Assembly: GCA_027382625.1 (NCBI GenBank)
Contig: JAJKFJ010022304.1
Span: forward strand, 1-64,000
Reading direction: 5' to 3'
Length of the DNA: 64,000 nucleotides
Source of the DNA: Tetmemena sp. SeJ-2015
Taxonomy: Eukaryota; Ciliophora; Spirotrichea; Sporadotrichida; Oxytrichidae
A program made the position numbers and the translations under genes. Shown piece after piece: positions 1 to 12,900 of this stretch; within the stretch, counting starts at the first letter, position 1, and each line of letters starts with the position of its first letter. The notes under the pieces were generated by a model that saw only the letters and a program-made list of their open reading frames with translations, did not search any database and was not told where the DNA came from.

Positions 1-760
1 CTTTTGAAAAAATTATAATTTTTAAAAAAAAATGTGATTTTTATCCCATTTTATAAAATAATTTTAATTCATGCATCAGAATTTTATCACTATTTATTTT
101 AAGTTTTGTTCTTAGTTTATGCCCTAATGAATCCCTTAAGTATTCTTGTATAAGTTAAATATAATCAAAATTATTTTTTAACCACCTCATATGCCAGCAT
201 TGTATCCAGGTAAATGATGAATTTTTAACATTTTTAATATTTAAAAATTTTTCTTAAAATGTAAAAAAAAATTAATTATTTCGGGGAAAAAAAGAAAAAG
301 AAATTAATTTTTTTTTGTCCATCAAATTAAATGAAGATGATTATAATTTTAATCAATAAACAATTTTTATTGAACTTCAACTATATTAATTTAAATTAGA
401 AGAAGAAATTAGTAAAATTATCTATTATCTATTACATAAATGTCAAAAATTAAAATTTTAAAATTTTATAGAAAATCATTATTTTTTTAAAAGTTTAAAA
501 TTAAAAAAGATAAAAAGAAAAAATTTTGAAACTTAAAAATTTTAAATTAAAAATTTTATTAAATAAATAATATTAAAGAAACTAATAAGTTTAATATGGA
601 TTTATTGATAAAATAAAGATGACAACACGTAGAGTTCGTAAATCGGTTAAATTTTACGTAACCATATACAACTAAGTTGAAGATCTTTATTTCAGATAAA
701 TGCATTCACCAATAGACAAAATTTTTTTTAAAGGTTTAAGAATTTATAGCATAATAAAGG
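1..760. other. AT-rich DNA, no gene recognised
   Basis: Very AT-rich with many A/T homopolymers. A short minus-strand open stretch around 600-690 could be coding (it reads ...RSSTQLYMVTQNLTDLRTLR with TAA/TAG as Gln), but no family is recognisable and no paralogous copy is in the window. Confidence 0.4.
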
Positions 761-764
761 AGTA

Positions 765-908
765 AACTCGTAAAACATACAAAAAATGGTATAGTCATAT
801 CTTGAGTAACCACCATTTGCATACACTTTTCAATAACATAATCAGAAGTAACACTCTGTCCCGATAAGACGGAAGAAATGAAAGTGGACTCTAGCATCCC
901 AGCACAAA
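765..908 (-). other. candidate coding segment, unrecognised
   Basis: This short GC-richer island is open on the minus strand in the ciliate code. It contains the run LESTFISSVLSGQSVTSDYV followed by a hydrophobic stretch (IPFFVCFTSLLLYYAI) that could be a membrane segment. It may be one macronuclear-destined segment of a gene lying to the left. I recognise no family, and chance open frames of this length are not rare when UGA is the only stop. Confidence 0.35.
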
Positions 909-959
909 TTGTACTCGATTAAAAAACCCTTAAATTTGATAGGAAATTTTGAATAATTT

Positions 960-1290
960 GTTAAAATTATTTTTAATTCTTAAAATGATAATTTTTTTTT
1001 GGGGACTTTTAAAAAAAATTTTTTATTTTTCATTTAATAATTTTTAAATCTAATTTTTAATAAAAATTAAATTTTCTGTTTAAATTAAATTTAAAAAAAA
1101 ATTGAAAATTTTTTGTTCTAAAAATTAATTAAATAAAAATTTTGGGTAAATTTATAAAAAAAAATTTTTTTAAAATTTTTAAATTAAATTTTTTATTTTT
1201 TAAAATTTCATTTTTTTTCAAAAAAAATTTCAAAAACTTAAAAAAGGGTTTTTAAAGCTTGAAATTGCAAAAGGAAATTCTAAAAAATAA
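960..1290. other. homopolymer-rich patch, doubtful sequence
   Basis: Consists almost entirely of runs of 4-9 A or T. It resembles patches at 25.85-26.05, 42.2-43.0, 44.25-44.65 and 48.05-48.30 kb. In the 44 and 48 kb patches the paralogous sequence shows missing and extra bases in homopolymers. Likely low-quality consensus. Confidence 0.4.
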
Positions 1291-1544
1291 TTTTGCCAAA
1301 TTTAAAACTGGTTTTTTTTTTAAAAAAACTATCTATTAAATTTTTTAAAAATACGATTCTCAGCTTTTATTATACGTTTAGCCCATATTTTTCAAAAGGT
1401 TTTGAGTTTGCTTCTGTAAAGCCTGGAAGAACGATGATGAACCTCTTTTCATCTATGCTTAAACTCTGTACTGAAAGCGCTCCTTGTCGGCTAAGTATTG
1501 CTAGAAAAATTTATAAAAAGGTAATTATGCTTATTTATTAAATC

Positions 1545-1700
1545 CCACAATTATAGGGAACGTTTTCATATGCGAATTATGGATGGATTTGAAGCTACCT
1601 CTATAAAAGTGAGTAAAAGACTAAAAACAATGGCTGCTGACAGTAAAACCTGGCTTCCTAGCCAATAGTGTAAAATCGAGGATTAATGTATTATACAACT
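1545..1700 (+). other. candidate receiver-like fragment
   Basis: The plus-strand frame contains HMRIMDGFEATSIKVSK. MDGFEAT after a M-x-I context is the signature that follows the phospho-acceptor Asp in response-regulator receiver domains (usual form MPxMDGFEA). Ciliates have many hybrid histidine kinases, so this could be one segment of such a gene. Against it: the usual Pro is Arg, the upstream Asp region is not visible in frame, and the rest of the receiver is not recognisable nearby. It may be a chance match or a decayed fragment. Confidence 0.3.
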
Positions 1701-2138
1701 CAGAATCAGTTAACAAATAACCTCTAAAAATTGTAAGAATACATACATTCCTTTCATTATTGATTTACAATATTAGAATAAAGGATTTTTTTCATAAGAA
1801 TTTCTTTATTAAAGAATAGATACATAAAGGAAATAATAAAATTAATAAAAGACGCAGGTAAAACCATTTTAGATTTAAAAACAGGAGTACTAGATAGTAT
1901 TGAAGTTAACCAAAATATCTCTCTATCATCATCTCTGCCGCTCGTATATGCAAATAAGTTATTGGAGAATGAACTATTGAGGCTTGTTTATGAGAAATAA
2001 TACGAATTACTGAATATTCCGTAATTTAGTGGCATCACTCTAGTCCAAAGTTAAAAAATAATCATCAATTTTTTGGTAAATTAAAAAATGATATCTAGTT
2101 CTTCATAATGCAAAGCGAATCCTTTTTAATAATTTTGA

Positions 2139-2146
2139 TATATATC

Positions 2147-2173
<27 letters not shown>
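2139..2173. repeat. (TA)n microsatellite
   Basis: A near-perfect AT/TA dinucleotide tract of about 35 bases with one C interruption near its left end. Confidence 0.9.
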
Positions 2174-2177
<4 letters not shown>

Positions 2178-2750
2178 TTTCTTCAGCTTCTAATATAATT
2201 ATGAGAATTAAGATGCAGAGTTCAACAATATCATCTTCACCAATGACAAAGTCTAACCTACACTTCAACCGCAGCAGAATGCCTCTCTCCTGCCGAAGTT
2301 CTCCCCTTCTTTTTGGAGGATCTGGCGGTAGTTTACTTCGCTGATCTTTCTATTATAAGTGAGAATTTATTTATTTGTGAATTGTGACGTTATTTAAAAT
2401 ACAAAGTAGATAAAGCGAGAAGTTATATTAAGTTTATTATATCTTTTCAGCCATTTATTTTCAAGTTCTATATTTATTTGATTTTCTCACTGATTATGTG
2501 GAATTCTTGTTATTTGCCTAAGCCATTCTTTTTTCTTAAGTGCTAATATATCAATAAGTAGAAAACAATAGAGAATAGTGAGTCAAAGAACTTAAAAGTA
2601 TAAGAAATATGTTTTGAGATTAAGCTTCAAAATACGTTTTTTTAAAAACTCATTTCTATTTTAATTATACTTAAATATACAATCTTCTAATAACTTAAGA
2701 TTACTTACATATCTAAGAGGATGAGATGACTTCATTAGAATAATTATTTG

Positions 2751-3170
2751 ATTATAGCTGAGAATTTAATAAAGAAGAGAATTAAATTGGATATTAAATT
2801 AAAATAGAATAGATCAGTGACAGTTGAAGTGTGTCCAAATTGAATAATAATTAGACCATTCGATTCAGCATAAAATTCTAAGAACTTTTTATCCTTGCAA
2901 CTTTTGTGTTGGAGCGCTCAGTCAAGAGTTATAAGGCATACAATATTTAACCAAGATGATGAAGAGGATGATGAAGAGTGCGTTAGTTATATCTCATTGC
3001 TGAGAGGTGCTACGAAGAAGATTAAAGAAGAAACTAATATTAATTTTTGATTCTTTATCGAACAATATACAGATCAGAGAGTGAATCTACGATTTAAACT
3101 GTTATTTATTTGCAATTTCCATTTATTATTTTAACCAAACACCGATTTTAATTAAAATTCCTACTATATT
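2751..3170 (+). repeat. dispersed repeat R1, copy 1 of about 8
   Basis: About 420 bp. It begins with TAGCTGAGAATTTAATAAA and ends near CACCGATTTTAATTAAAATT. Related copies lie at 13.64, 27.30 (reverse), 37.04, 43.23, 48.27 (reverse), 59.64 and 61.42 kb (reverse). The middle carries a GATGA-rich purine tract, then a conserved run ending TCGAACAAxxTACAGATCAG. No terminal inverted repeat and no conserved reading frame are evident. Copies sit in spacers, IESs or other elements and at different sites in the paralogous genes, so the family moved after the gene duplications. Confidence 0.8.
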
Positions 3171-3360
3171 AAAGATTTTAGTGCCAATAAGCTCTGGAAT
3201 TCATTTTATTCAAAGCAATGCTCCTCCACCGCAGCTGAGGGAATTAATTTATAATTATATAAAAGAATACCTTATATTATCTATTAAATTCCAAACTATA
3301 ATAAATGTTTAAAAGTCTTAATTATTATTCTCTAAATTATTCTGAAACACTCACACATAT

Positions 3361-3600
3361 TTTTAGCAGGAGTTCTCATGTCTAAATTGCAGGTTTTTAA
3401 ATAATTTCCTAGAAAAAGAGGGAAAGATGTGAAGAAAGCAGATAGAGAGGCTGCATTGAAGATGTCGTCGGTGTGAGTTTGTAATTGGTAATTGTGATCT
3501 TGTTCGACTCCTTTCTCTAACTTCTATTAATTTTATCAAAAACTTAAATCTAATATTTATCACTATTTTTAAACAGGACTCTCCTTGGATAAAAGTAGAT
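3361..3600 (-). other. candidate coding segment, unrecognised
   Basis: Two minus-strand frames are open here. The more protein-like one includes NYQLQTHTDDIFNAASLSAF and a hydrophobic stretch. No paralogue in the window allows a conservation test and no family is recognised. Confidence 0.3.
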
Positions 3601-4749
3601 CTATATTTCATTCTTTGATTAAAAAAGAAAAAATATCGTTATTCTTAACTAGTACGATAAGTGCTGGTTTTGAAAATGATTTATAATTTACATTCCTAAA
3701 ATTTTACTTTTACTTTACTTTCATTCTTTGTAATACCTAAAGAATCAAGATTTTAATAAGAAAGACTCTTCCTATTTGTAAAAATTATAAGAATTTATGA
3801 GAAATTAATTGCCAAAACATGAATAAATGATACGCGTTTATTACCAAACTATCGCTTGATTGCACATTTAGCCCATCATTTATATTAAGAATATGAAGAG
3901 CCTTCTCAACTGTACTTTTAAAAAAAGTGGACTAAAACATACACACTCTCCCAGCTTCGAATTAAATTCTAATCGTAGTTAATTGTGCTAATAATTCCGT
4001 TGGAAACCATGTTAGTAATGTCGACGCCACGATTGACTTAAAAATAGCTACTTTCATTTGACTTGCATTATTATAATAATTTATAATTTAATCATCAATT
4101 AGTCCAATTTTCTTATCATATTTTGGGGTCGACTAATGCATCATTTCATAATTTAAATATTGGTTTTGACAATAAATTTTTATTATAATCATTTGGAAAA
4201 GAGTAGATGAAAATGAAATTAAAATTGGTATTTTAGTTATATACTCTTTTATAATTCCGAATTAAGACAGTTTAAAATTTAAAATGCAAAAGTGTTATAA
4301 ATAAAATAATAAAAAAGTTTTAATAGAGTAAAATTTATGGATTTCCAAATTTTTGAATGTAATATAAGTTGTAAAAATAATTATTTTTCAATGCTGCTTC
4401 TTTTTAGCTATTCGCAATTAAGATTTTTAAAAGTTTATATAAAACCTAAGAATATAAAGGAAAATAATTAAAAACATTAATTATGATAAATATAATATTT
4501 TATAATGTAAGTATTGAAAGAGCGAGAACTGGCATTCTTATCTTGTTAAAAATATATAAATATTAACTAGAGGAGCTGTAAGATCAAAAGATATTAAAGA
4601 AATCTTTTTTAAAAAAATAAAACTTATACATTTATTTTGACTTAAATAATTGCTTAGAATTTATTTATATGATAAATTTTATAATTTTATTTTATAAATT
4701 TTGTTTGATTATTAATATTACTTCTAAATTAATTTGAAGTGATTCAAGT

Positions 4750-4830
4750 GATGCCAGTCGATTGAGACTAAAGTCTTAAGAGATTTGAACTCCCAACTAT
4801 TCGGAATCGCTGAGCTAAGGATTACAGCTA
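4750..4830 (-). other. tRNA-like relic
   Basis: On the minus strand a TCCTTAGCTCAG run resembles a tRNA D-arm/A box. About 20 bases on, GGGAGTTCAAATCTCTT resembles a T-arm with the invariant TTCAAAT loop. The anticodon arm is missing and the acceptor does not pair convincingly, so it is at best a truncated tRNA pseudogene or a tRNA-derived repeat head. Confidence 0.3.
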
Positions 4831-5984
4831 CGAAGGATTTATACGCTGAGATATTTAATTAAGAGATAAATACAAGCATCTTAAATCATATATAAAAATT
4901 ACTATAATATGATCATACACGTCAAATAATTTTATTTTTGAGTGGATATTATTTATACTGCGGAGGATTCATTCGTTGTTTTTAACTACAATCATATAGA
5001 TATTCTCATCTTAATATTTTACCTAGTCATAAGTTTTAATTAATTCAAAACTATATTTACGAATACCAACCCTGGATAATACCTGTTATAATAATTGAAT
5101 CCTTTTTAAAATATATTAATTTGCTTCCAATAATTATTTATAGAATAAATGCTTAATAATTATAAAAATAGAACTGCTTAGTTCTATTATAGGAAAAATA
5201 GAATTAGGGGATCGCAAAAATTTAGGTTCAAATACAGATAAAGCTTTACGAATAAGGTAGTTGGCAAGTGTTCAATGCAAGATTTCCATCTCAGCACATC
5301 TATTCTGAGAATTTAGGATTTATTATAAAACTTCAGTCTTTGACTTCTTTATATCAGCTCGCAATTTCCTTTAGAAGCATTGGATTGTAGAGGTTGTCAT
5401 AGGCTTAGCACCTTCACGACAAGTTATGAAAACAAAACAAACTTACCATATTTAGTTGTGACTCCAAGAACATTTTCTTTTTCTAATATGATAAAGATCT
5501 AACAGTAGGAAATTTTTGTCAAAATAAGCTTATGTAGTTTCAAGTTGATTTGTTCGGAAACTCAATTTAAAAAAATCAGAGTTTTAATACTGCAAATTAT
5601 GAATAGTAGACTAAAATTATGATTTAAGTCTCCTTCTAATTAATATAAATTTTTGTGATTAACTAATTCTCTCTTCCCTATAAAATAAACTTTCGAGTTT
5701 AATTATTTATTAAAAAATGCAGAAATTATATTTAAGTATGATTAAAATATTATTCAACAGTAAAAATTAAGGAGGAACTTTAAGCTGATAAACATCTGAT
5801 AATGACTTTTATAAAAAATTATTTATAAAATTATATTCTTGTTTATAAATAACTTTTAATAAATATTGAACAAATCTGTGGAAAAAATCAATAATTTCTA
5901 AATGCTTTAAATAACAGTGTATAATTTAATAGCGGCTTAATTAAAATTTGGAGCTACAGTCTATTAAAATAAATAAATAAAAAG

Positions 5985-6515
5985 ATGCGATGTTATTGAA
6001 GTGGAAATAGAAATCATGAGTGGCAACACCTTAAGGGGTCTCATTTCAAAGTATCTGTAGCAAAATTTTCTTGAAGGAATGTTGTTCTTACTGCAAATCA
6101 ATGATAGTCTTGAAATCTAACCTTGTGCTTTGATTCTCTGAAGAGCAATGGATTTATTTTAACTGGATGCTAAAGAGATCTAGAAAAGAAGTACTGCACT
6201 TAAAAATGATAAATTCTTGCGCTTTATTAGCTGGCCATCAATCATTATTGCCTTTTAAGATTGCAATTCTGGAGCTACTTCAATTGTCTCATCTCACCAA
6301 ATTTGGTGACTAGAATTAAATAACGAGATATGGCTCTGAATACTACCTTTCTAGAAATTTAGCTATGTATCACCAGAATGATACTGGTTGTGAATTGGTG
6401 AGACTCATGGTCCGAATTGGGGGAGGAGCTAAATGCGAACTTTATAAGTCCGACAAAAATGGCGCTTTTCTTAAGAGAAATCTTAAAATATAGCCAAGTG
6501 AAATACTAGTCTGAA
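5985..6515 (+). other. candidate coding island, unrecognised
   Basis: GC-richer than its surroundings. One plus frame reads ...DVIEVEIEIMSGNTLRGLIS over about 50 codons to a UGA. A second frame is open for about 100 codons and includes AILELLQLSHLTKFGDQNQ and LVRLMVRIGGGAKCELYK. A change of frame between the two is what an IES or a frameshift would give. No family is recognised. It could belong with the open stretch at 7.5-8.2 kb as one split gene. Confidence 0.35.
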
Positions 6516-7542
6516 TTAGTCTGAATGGGAAACTAGTCTGAATGGGAAAGACAAAAAATTTTTCTACAAGTTATAGCAAATTTCTATTCGCAATATATAA
6601 TAATTTAAGCAATTATTTAAGAAAGTATATTAGAGATACGATGAATTTATCTTTGATTATATATTAAAGCCTCTTTTTTGCAAATTAATAATGAGCATTT
6701 AGTATTTGTATGATAAATATGAACTATAAAAACTTAAGAGTAATTAGTCTATAGTAAAGTTATCAAATATCAATTAGGTATAATATAATGGTTGTTATTT
6801 AATAAATTCGAATTAATTGACTATTTCATTGATTTTCTCAATATCAAAATTATTTTCCTTCGTCATATTCTAATTATTCTGAAAAGACACCACCAGCCAC
6901 AAGAACATTTTATGTTTTGTACTCCATGTAACTAAGATAATAAAAATTTTAATTTTAAATTAAAATATAACTAAATAGAACGAATTTATTATATAAGGAT
7001 AATTTACTCACTCTGATTCTATGCGAGTCATTTAATTTAAATCAATTCTAGGCTCTAAGATATTAAATAATCATAGAACTTTTTAGTAATAATTAAATCC
7101 GAAATGCCTTTTTCAATAAAAAATTGAAAATGCTAAATTAATTTAAAAAGTGATAAAAATCCATTAAATTAAAAGATTTAAAATCTTAGAGTCGTGACTT
7201 GACACCACTCTTAGCTAGATTCTATAAAAAGGAATTAAACCTATAAGTCAATAATAAATTTAACATCTGATGGCAAGTTCCTCGCAGCGTAATTTAACAA
7301 AGGGAACAGATGGAACTCTCTTATTTTTCTACGAGATTTGCCAATTTACTTTAAAAATTAATTATAAGTCAAATACAAATAGTTGATCAAGAAAGAGAAA
7401 TATAATACAAATTAACAGAAGAAAATTGCAAGTAGAAATACAAACGAACGTGTTTTTTTTTTGAAATGAGAAAAGTGTATCCAGCATATAGATAGAAGTC
7501 AGTTTAGGTTTTTATTATATAAAACTTGCATGATGAAAATTA

Positions 7543-8225
7543 CTTAAACCTTTGCGCAGCCATTACCAAGTAGTGCTATCTTATTGGCTAAATCATTAAT
7601 GATTATGGTAAAGATGTATTCTTACTTTTTTTGATTAGCAGATTTTTCGCAAATGGTGAGCAAAATTTTGCATTGAGTGTTATCTAAGCTAATGCCGAAC
7701 TTCAGATAGCGGATTTTAGTTTTCATTTGTTAGCCATTTATTAATAATTTTAGAATTATCTACGTGGTCAATTAAATTCCAGCCTGTAATTCATTTTTTT
7801 AAGATAATTTGTATTTTATTTCTCTTTTTTTATCAATTATTCGTATTTGACTTAAATTAAGAGAAATAGTTGCAGTTATTGGTTTTTAAAGCGGTTCAAG
7901 ACCGAGGTTTCAAATGAAAAAATTCTTTTTTGTAGTTAAAAGAATCTTATAGTTTTTTAAAAATAAGATAGTAATCCTAAATATCATTCTCATTTCACAG
8001 AATTATCTATATAGTTTGCGCATCCCATATCCTCCTATCTATAGCTTCCCTACTGTCTTTCTTTATCCACTTCGGGTTAGTACGAAAGAGTCCTAAGACG
8101 TGACCAAGGGAACAACTCCGGCAAAAATGACATCTAACTTACAGAGGAAAGAGATAGACCGCAGGGAGGCTAGAGATGGGCGCATTGTGAAGCATAAACT
8201 AGATCTTGAGGTTTAAATAGAAAAC
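7543..8225 (+). other. candidate coding island, about 170 open codons
   Basis: A plus-strand frame is open in the ciliate code for about 170 codons (contains CYLIGQIINDYGKDVFLLFL and ANAELQIADFSFHLLAIYQQ). Around 8.03 kb it shifts to another frame continuing ...PTVFLYPLRVSTKESQDVTK to a UGA near 8.22 kb. The many in-frame TAA/TAG codons fit Gln-rich ciliate genes. No conserved domain is recognised, and length alone makes it only moderately unlikely by chance. Confidence 0.4.
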
Positions 8226-8956
8226 TGACTGGATGGAATTGTTGGATTTACTGACAATCTTCTCGTATGCTTCTTTCCATCTAACCAGTGTTCATGTGGT
8301 CAGTATTTTAATTTTAAATTACATGCTGCTGCATATTAATACTTTAAAAATTCTCATCATTAAATTATTAAAATCAGGCGAGAGAATTTAACCACACCAA
8401 GTTAATTAAATTAAACATCTCTAAATTTTGAAATTAATTCTAATTTTATAGTAATATTATTTATTTAAATTTAAAAAAGAGAATAAATTCCCATTTAAGT
8501 CCACTCCATTTGATGAGGCCAAATTCAAAATTAGTTGTTCCTGTGTTTAAATTTTTTATTTAAATTATTTTTTAAAAAATTATTAAAGAGAGATCTGAAA
8601 AATTAAATAAAATTTGAGTTTCATTTAGGGAAAAAATGAAATGGAAGTCTACTATTTATATATTTTATCTTTTAATCCGAAGTTAGGGTAAAATTAACTT
8701 AGTAAACTGTTTATAATCAGACAAAATATATAGTTTTTATTTTGAAAAAATTAAGCAAAAACTTTAATTATAAAAATATATTATATCTTTATTTATTTTA
8801 AAGTTTGGCTTTCTACTGATTGTTAGAAATTAGCTTTCTTATTAAAATATAATTTGTAAAATTTTTTATTTAATTATTAGCTACTTGAACCTTTAATATC
8901 AAAGAGTGAGATAAAGGTTAGAGGTTCTGATGAACTGAAACTTAAAGCTATCATTT

Positions 8957-9604
8957 ACCTAGAGGACAGAGCAGCACCATTTCAAAACCCCAAAATATGT
9001 TAAGAAAGATTTAATTTTAAGTTAATTAATTATTTTCTATAGGATGAATAAGAAAGGATGATCGGATTTAAGATAAAAATGAAAGAAATTTAAAAGCATA
9101 ATTTTAATTGGGACTTGAAGTTCCGAAAGCTTACTCCATTTCTTCTTTACAAGGTATTATTTTATGCATTCTGAGTCGTAAATATATTTCAGATTATTAT
9201 AATAAAATGGCTTAGTGAAGTCTATAACGCGCTTCACTCGATTCACAGTTTTGTACGTTATGCCATTTCAACGATAGATGTTTGCTACAGTCTACGGAGA
9301 GATCTTGAGATAAGGAAATTATCTATGGAAGATCTTCGCGCGCTACTCCAAACTGAAGTGCGCTTAGTGGCGAAGAGTTTGAGGATCAATCAAATAATTG
9401 ATGTGCACATCTTGAAACTTAGAAGTGCGTGAGGAACAGCTGCAACTCCTACTTTCTCATCTGCAAAGCAACTTTCAAATGCGAGAGTATAGTGTGCGCA
9501 CTCTCAACATTTTTGCGATGGAGTTGATGTTGAGACTGGTATTACTACTGATAAGGTGACTACATCCATACCTTAGAGTCAAAATGAAACTGAGATAGGA
9601 TGGA
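8957..9604 (-). other. candidate coding island, unrecognised
   Basis: The most GC-rich part of the left 10 kb apart from mobile elements. On the minus strand one frame stays open for about 215 codons with a single UGA near 9.40 kb (contains THFQVSRCAHQLFD just before it and SEIYLRLRMHKIIPCKEEME later). The plus strand also has an open stretch of about 73 codons (RKLSMEDLRALLQTEVRLVA), so strand is uncertain. No family recognised. Confidence 0.35.
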
Positions 9605-9910
9605 TCATGTAGTTATTTTTTAGTAATAAAGAAAATAATTAAATACAAATTTTCTCACTTTTTTTTTATTATCATAATATGGGTTTTTATTGTAAAATTT
9701 TAGCCATTTGAATTTCCTCATACATTTTTAATGATAACTTATATTTCGTCTCGAAATAAAAAAAAGATTATTATTATATTTAAGTCAAAAGGTAATAGAG
9801 AGCAAACTAAAATATCTGAGAATTGATGAAAAGAGAATTAAATTAATAATAAATAAAATAATAATAAAATCTGTAGCGGTTGAAGTGATACGTTTTGGCT
9901 GATTTTATTA

Positions 9911-12900
9911 TCATCGTTTAGGCATTAAATTAAAATAAACTTGCATTCTTTCGACTATTTCATAGAAGGGTGTGGAATAGTTACCACTGCCAGAAGTTTA
10001 CGAACTTGGTTAATTTCTTGGTTCAGAATATAAAATGTTAGTATCTCTTCTAAGGGACCTCATATAATGATACTAGAACATGTCATACCCAAATTAATAA
10101 GCTTTAAGCCATACCATTATTTTTAAATACAGATCTCATCTTCATTAATTATTTAAATCAATATCTAATTTCATTCTAATTTCAATTATATTTAAATGGC
10201 CAATAAAATTCAAAATTGGTTCATAAATTTTTTCTTATGTGAAAATATTATAAATTCAATCAAAGAAATGGGATATAAGTAACAAAAAATACTTTAATTC
10301 TTAAGCAGAGTTCAATATAACTAAGATATATAGTTTACACTTTAACATAAGCGTTTATTTAAAGATTTTGATGTAATAACAGAATAGCCGATACATTCTT
10401 TATTTATTTAATTAATTAATATCTTATTATATTTATATTACTTTGGAAAAATGAAAATCGTGATGAACAAAATTGTGATAATTTTTGTCTGATATTCATA
10501 ATTTTAAATGAATTATTTCTTGATATAAATATGTAAGCTAACAGCCCTATAAGCATAATCAAAAATAATTACATCAAGAGTCTTACAATGGAAAAAACAC
10601 TAAGTACCATAAAGTACGTGAAATTTGAGATCAAGGAGTGCAATTATTTTCACTATTTTTCTAATTTTTAATGCCAAAATTTCAATACTCATTATGCTGA
10701 ACTAGAAAATTATCTTCATTCAAACTCAATCCTTGAATATTTAAAATAAAAACAGTATCATTTAGCTAAATATTGTTTCAATCACTTTAATATGCTTTGA
10801 TCTGGACCAAATCTACTTTTTAAATGCATATAATGATTTATAATATAATAAAATTAAATTTTTAAATCGTTAAAAAGTTGTCTTTATTTTGAAGGGGGAT
10901 TCATCTTCCCTTTAAGATAAATATTCAAAAAAAATTATCCAAAGTAAAATAATTATAATGAAGATTTATGAAATTCTCTTCAAATATATAATGAGTCCAA
11001 TTTACCTATAAAAATTATCATAATATAGTGGTAAAGGATAAATTAAGAATGACAATTGATGACTCTAAAGTATTTCTAAATGTGAACTTTTTTTTAAGAG
11101 ACTACTCAAACTTATTACAATCTTAACTCGAATATATTTATTTTTTATATAAATAAATCTAGCAGAATTAATAAAAGAAGAGATAATTTATCTTTAATCT
11201 TTGATGCGGCGTGGGTTCAAAAATATTTTAGAAAAACGTCGCAATTATATTCACTAATTTTTACCTCTAGAATAAAAGTCATATTTAAAATATAAGACCT
11301 TAGCAGTCTATCTAGGTAAATGATTTCGATGAGGCACTCGCTTTTAATAACTGGTGAAAATAGAAAAGTTCAAACAGTGTCTAAGTTATTAGAGAAAGAA
11401 AAAAATCATTTCATGAATTTACTTTATAAATTACAAATATATCATATCCATAAAATTTTTAATTTAACCCTCTAACAAATTTAAAATCCAAATTTCTTAA
11501 TTTTTTTCTCGTCATTTTAAGCTGAGTTTTTAGAAAATAAGATCATAAAAATTGAAAGGTGTACCTCCGTTCTCCTCGCCTCTATTTTACTTTAATCTAC
11601 GAAAAAAATTATTAAAGTTATATTTTAATTTATAATTAATCTCATAATCTAATTAATAATATTATTTTGAGATAAATAACCGCAAAATACACCCTTAAAA
11701 TGCTTTGTAAATCTTATAAAATAAATTTTTATAACTTTAATTAAAGAAATAAGTATAAGTTTCAACGATTGATAGAGTGGAAGTTAAATTTTAAAAGTTA
11801 AAAACTTTAAAGGGGTTTAATTTTTGAAAATTTTTATTAAAATTAAGTAATTACATATCCCTTAATAAACTAGATATTAAAGAAACAGTTTTAAATGCTA
11901 TTAAAGTTAATTTCAAACAAATATTTGGGCCCTGAGTCCCCCACCGCACGTGCGGTACCAGCACCGCACGAGAACCCGGGACCGCACATACTTTAAAAAT
12001 TTTGTGGTGTTGCATTAGCTTGCACCGCCATGTTTCAAATGAGCTTCAAAGCTTAAACAGCTTTAAATATTCTGGCCCAAAAATTAATAATAAGCAAAAT
12101 ACACTATGATGGAAAGCTTATATCTTAGACTTGTGACAAGGTACCAAATTCGGCTTGGGATGATTTGGGAAGAGTAGGTGACTAATACTTAAAACCCGTG
12201 CCAAGTTTAATTTATCACTTAGAGATGATAAATTATATTAACCCGAGAGAAGTTAGTTGTGGGGCTTATTGTGCAGAAAACTCTGAAGTTTTGCTATTTA
12301 AACTTATCTTCAAGTTTTATTTTATATAATTGAGGAGTCATAAAAGATCTCTTAACATTATTTGAAAAGAAAGTATTTTTTTAAAAATTTAAAAATTTAA
12401 AGTAGCATCCGACTCGCACTAGGCACCGGTCGCCCATTCCTTCAAGGCTCTCAGATTTGGTACTTCGTTGGCTAGAAAAAGAGTGCTTAAATGAGGCAAG
12501 ATATTAAGGAAGCCTAAGCCCTGGGGAGAATGTGGTCGCAGTAGCTCATTTGAGAGTTAATGAAAGTTGAGTAGTCTCCCATTCATCCTCCTGACCCTTA
12601 TAGGCATGGATAGATATAATCTATGGGCAGACACTAAGTCATGCAGCTGGACAGAGTCAGGCTCTCGGATCGACGCTACTCTATTTTATTTTTGAACCTT
12701 TTATGTTTTTTTTGAAGATACGCCTTCTGCGCAGAGTGTGATGTAGCGGAGGTGCCTTATGATTAGTTCCCTATTCGGCTGGTAGACAAAGACGCAAAGG
12801 CCTTGGCTGTTGCGTCTTTGTATATCTTATATATTCCGGGAGCCCTTTATTTCCCTTTAGACTACAAAGAGCAATCATAAGATATAAAATCTAAAATTAA

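Noticed and set aside
3363..3611. 82-codon standard-code ORF on the minus strand
   Set aside because: A neighbouring minus-strand frame looks more protein-like in the ciliate code, and neither has a paralogue, so this ORF is not called as a gene.
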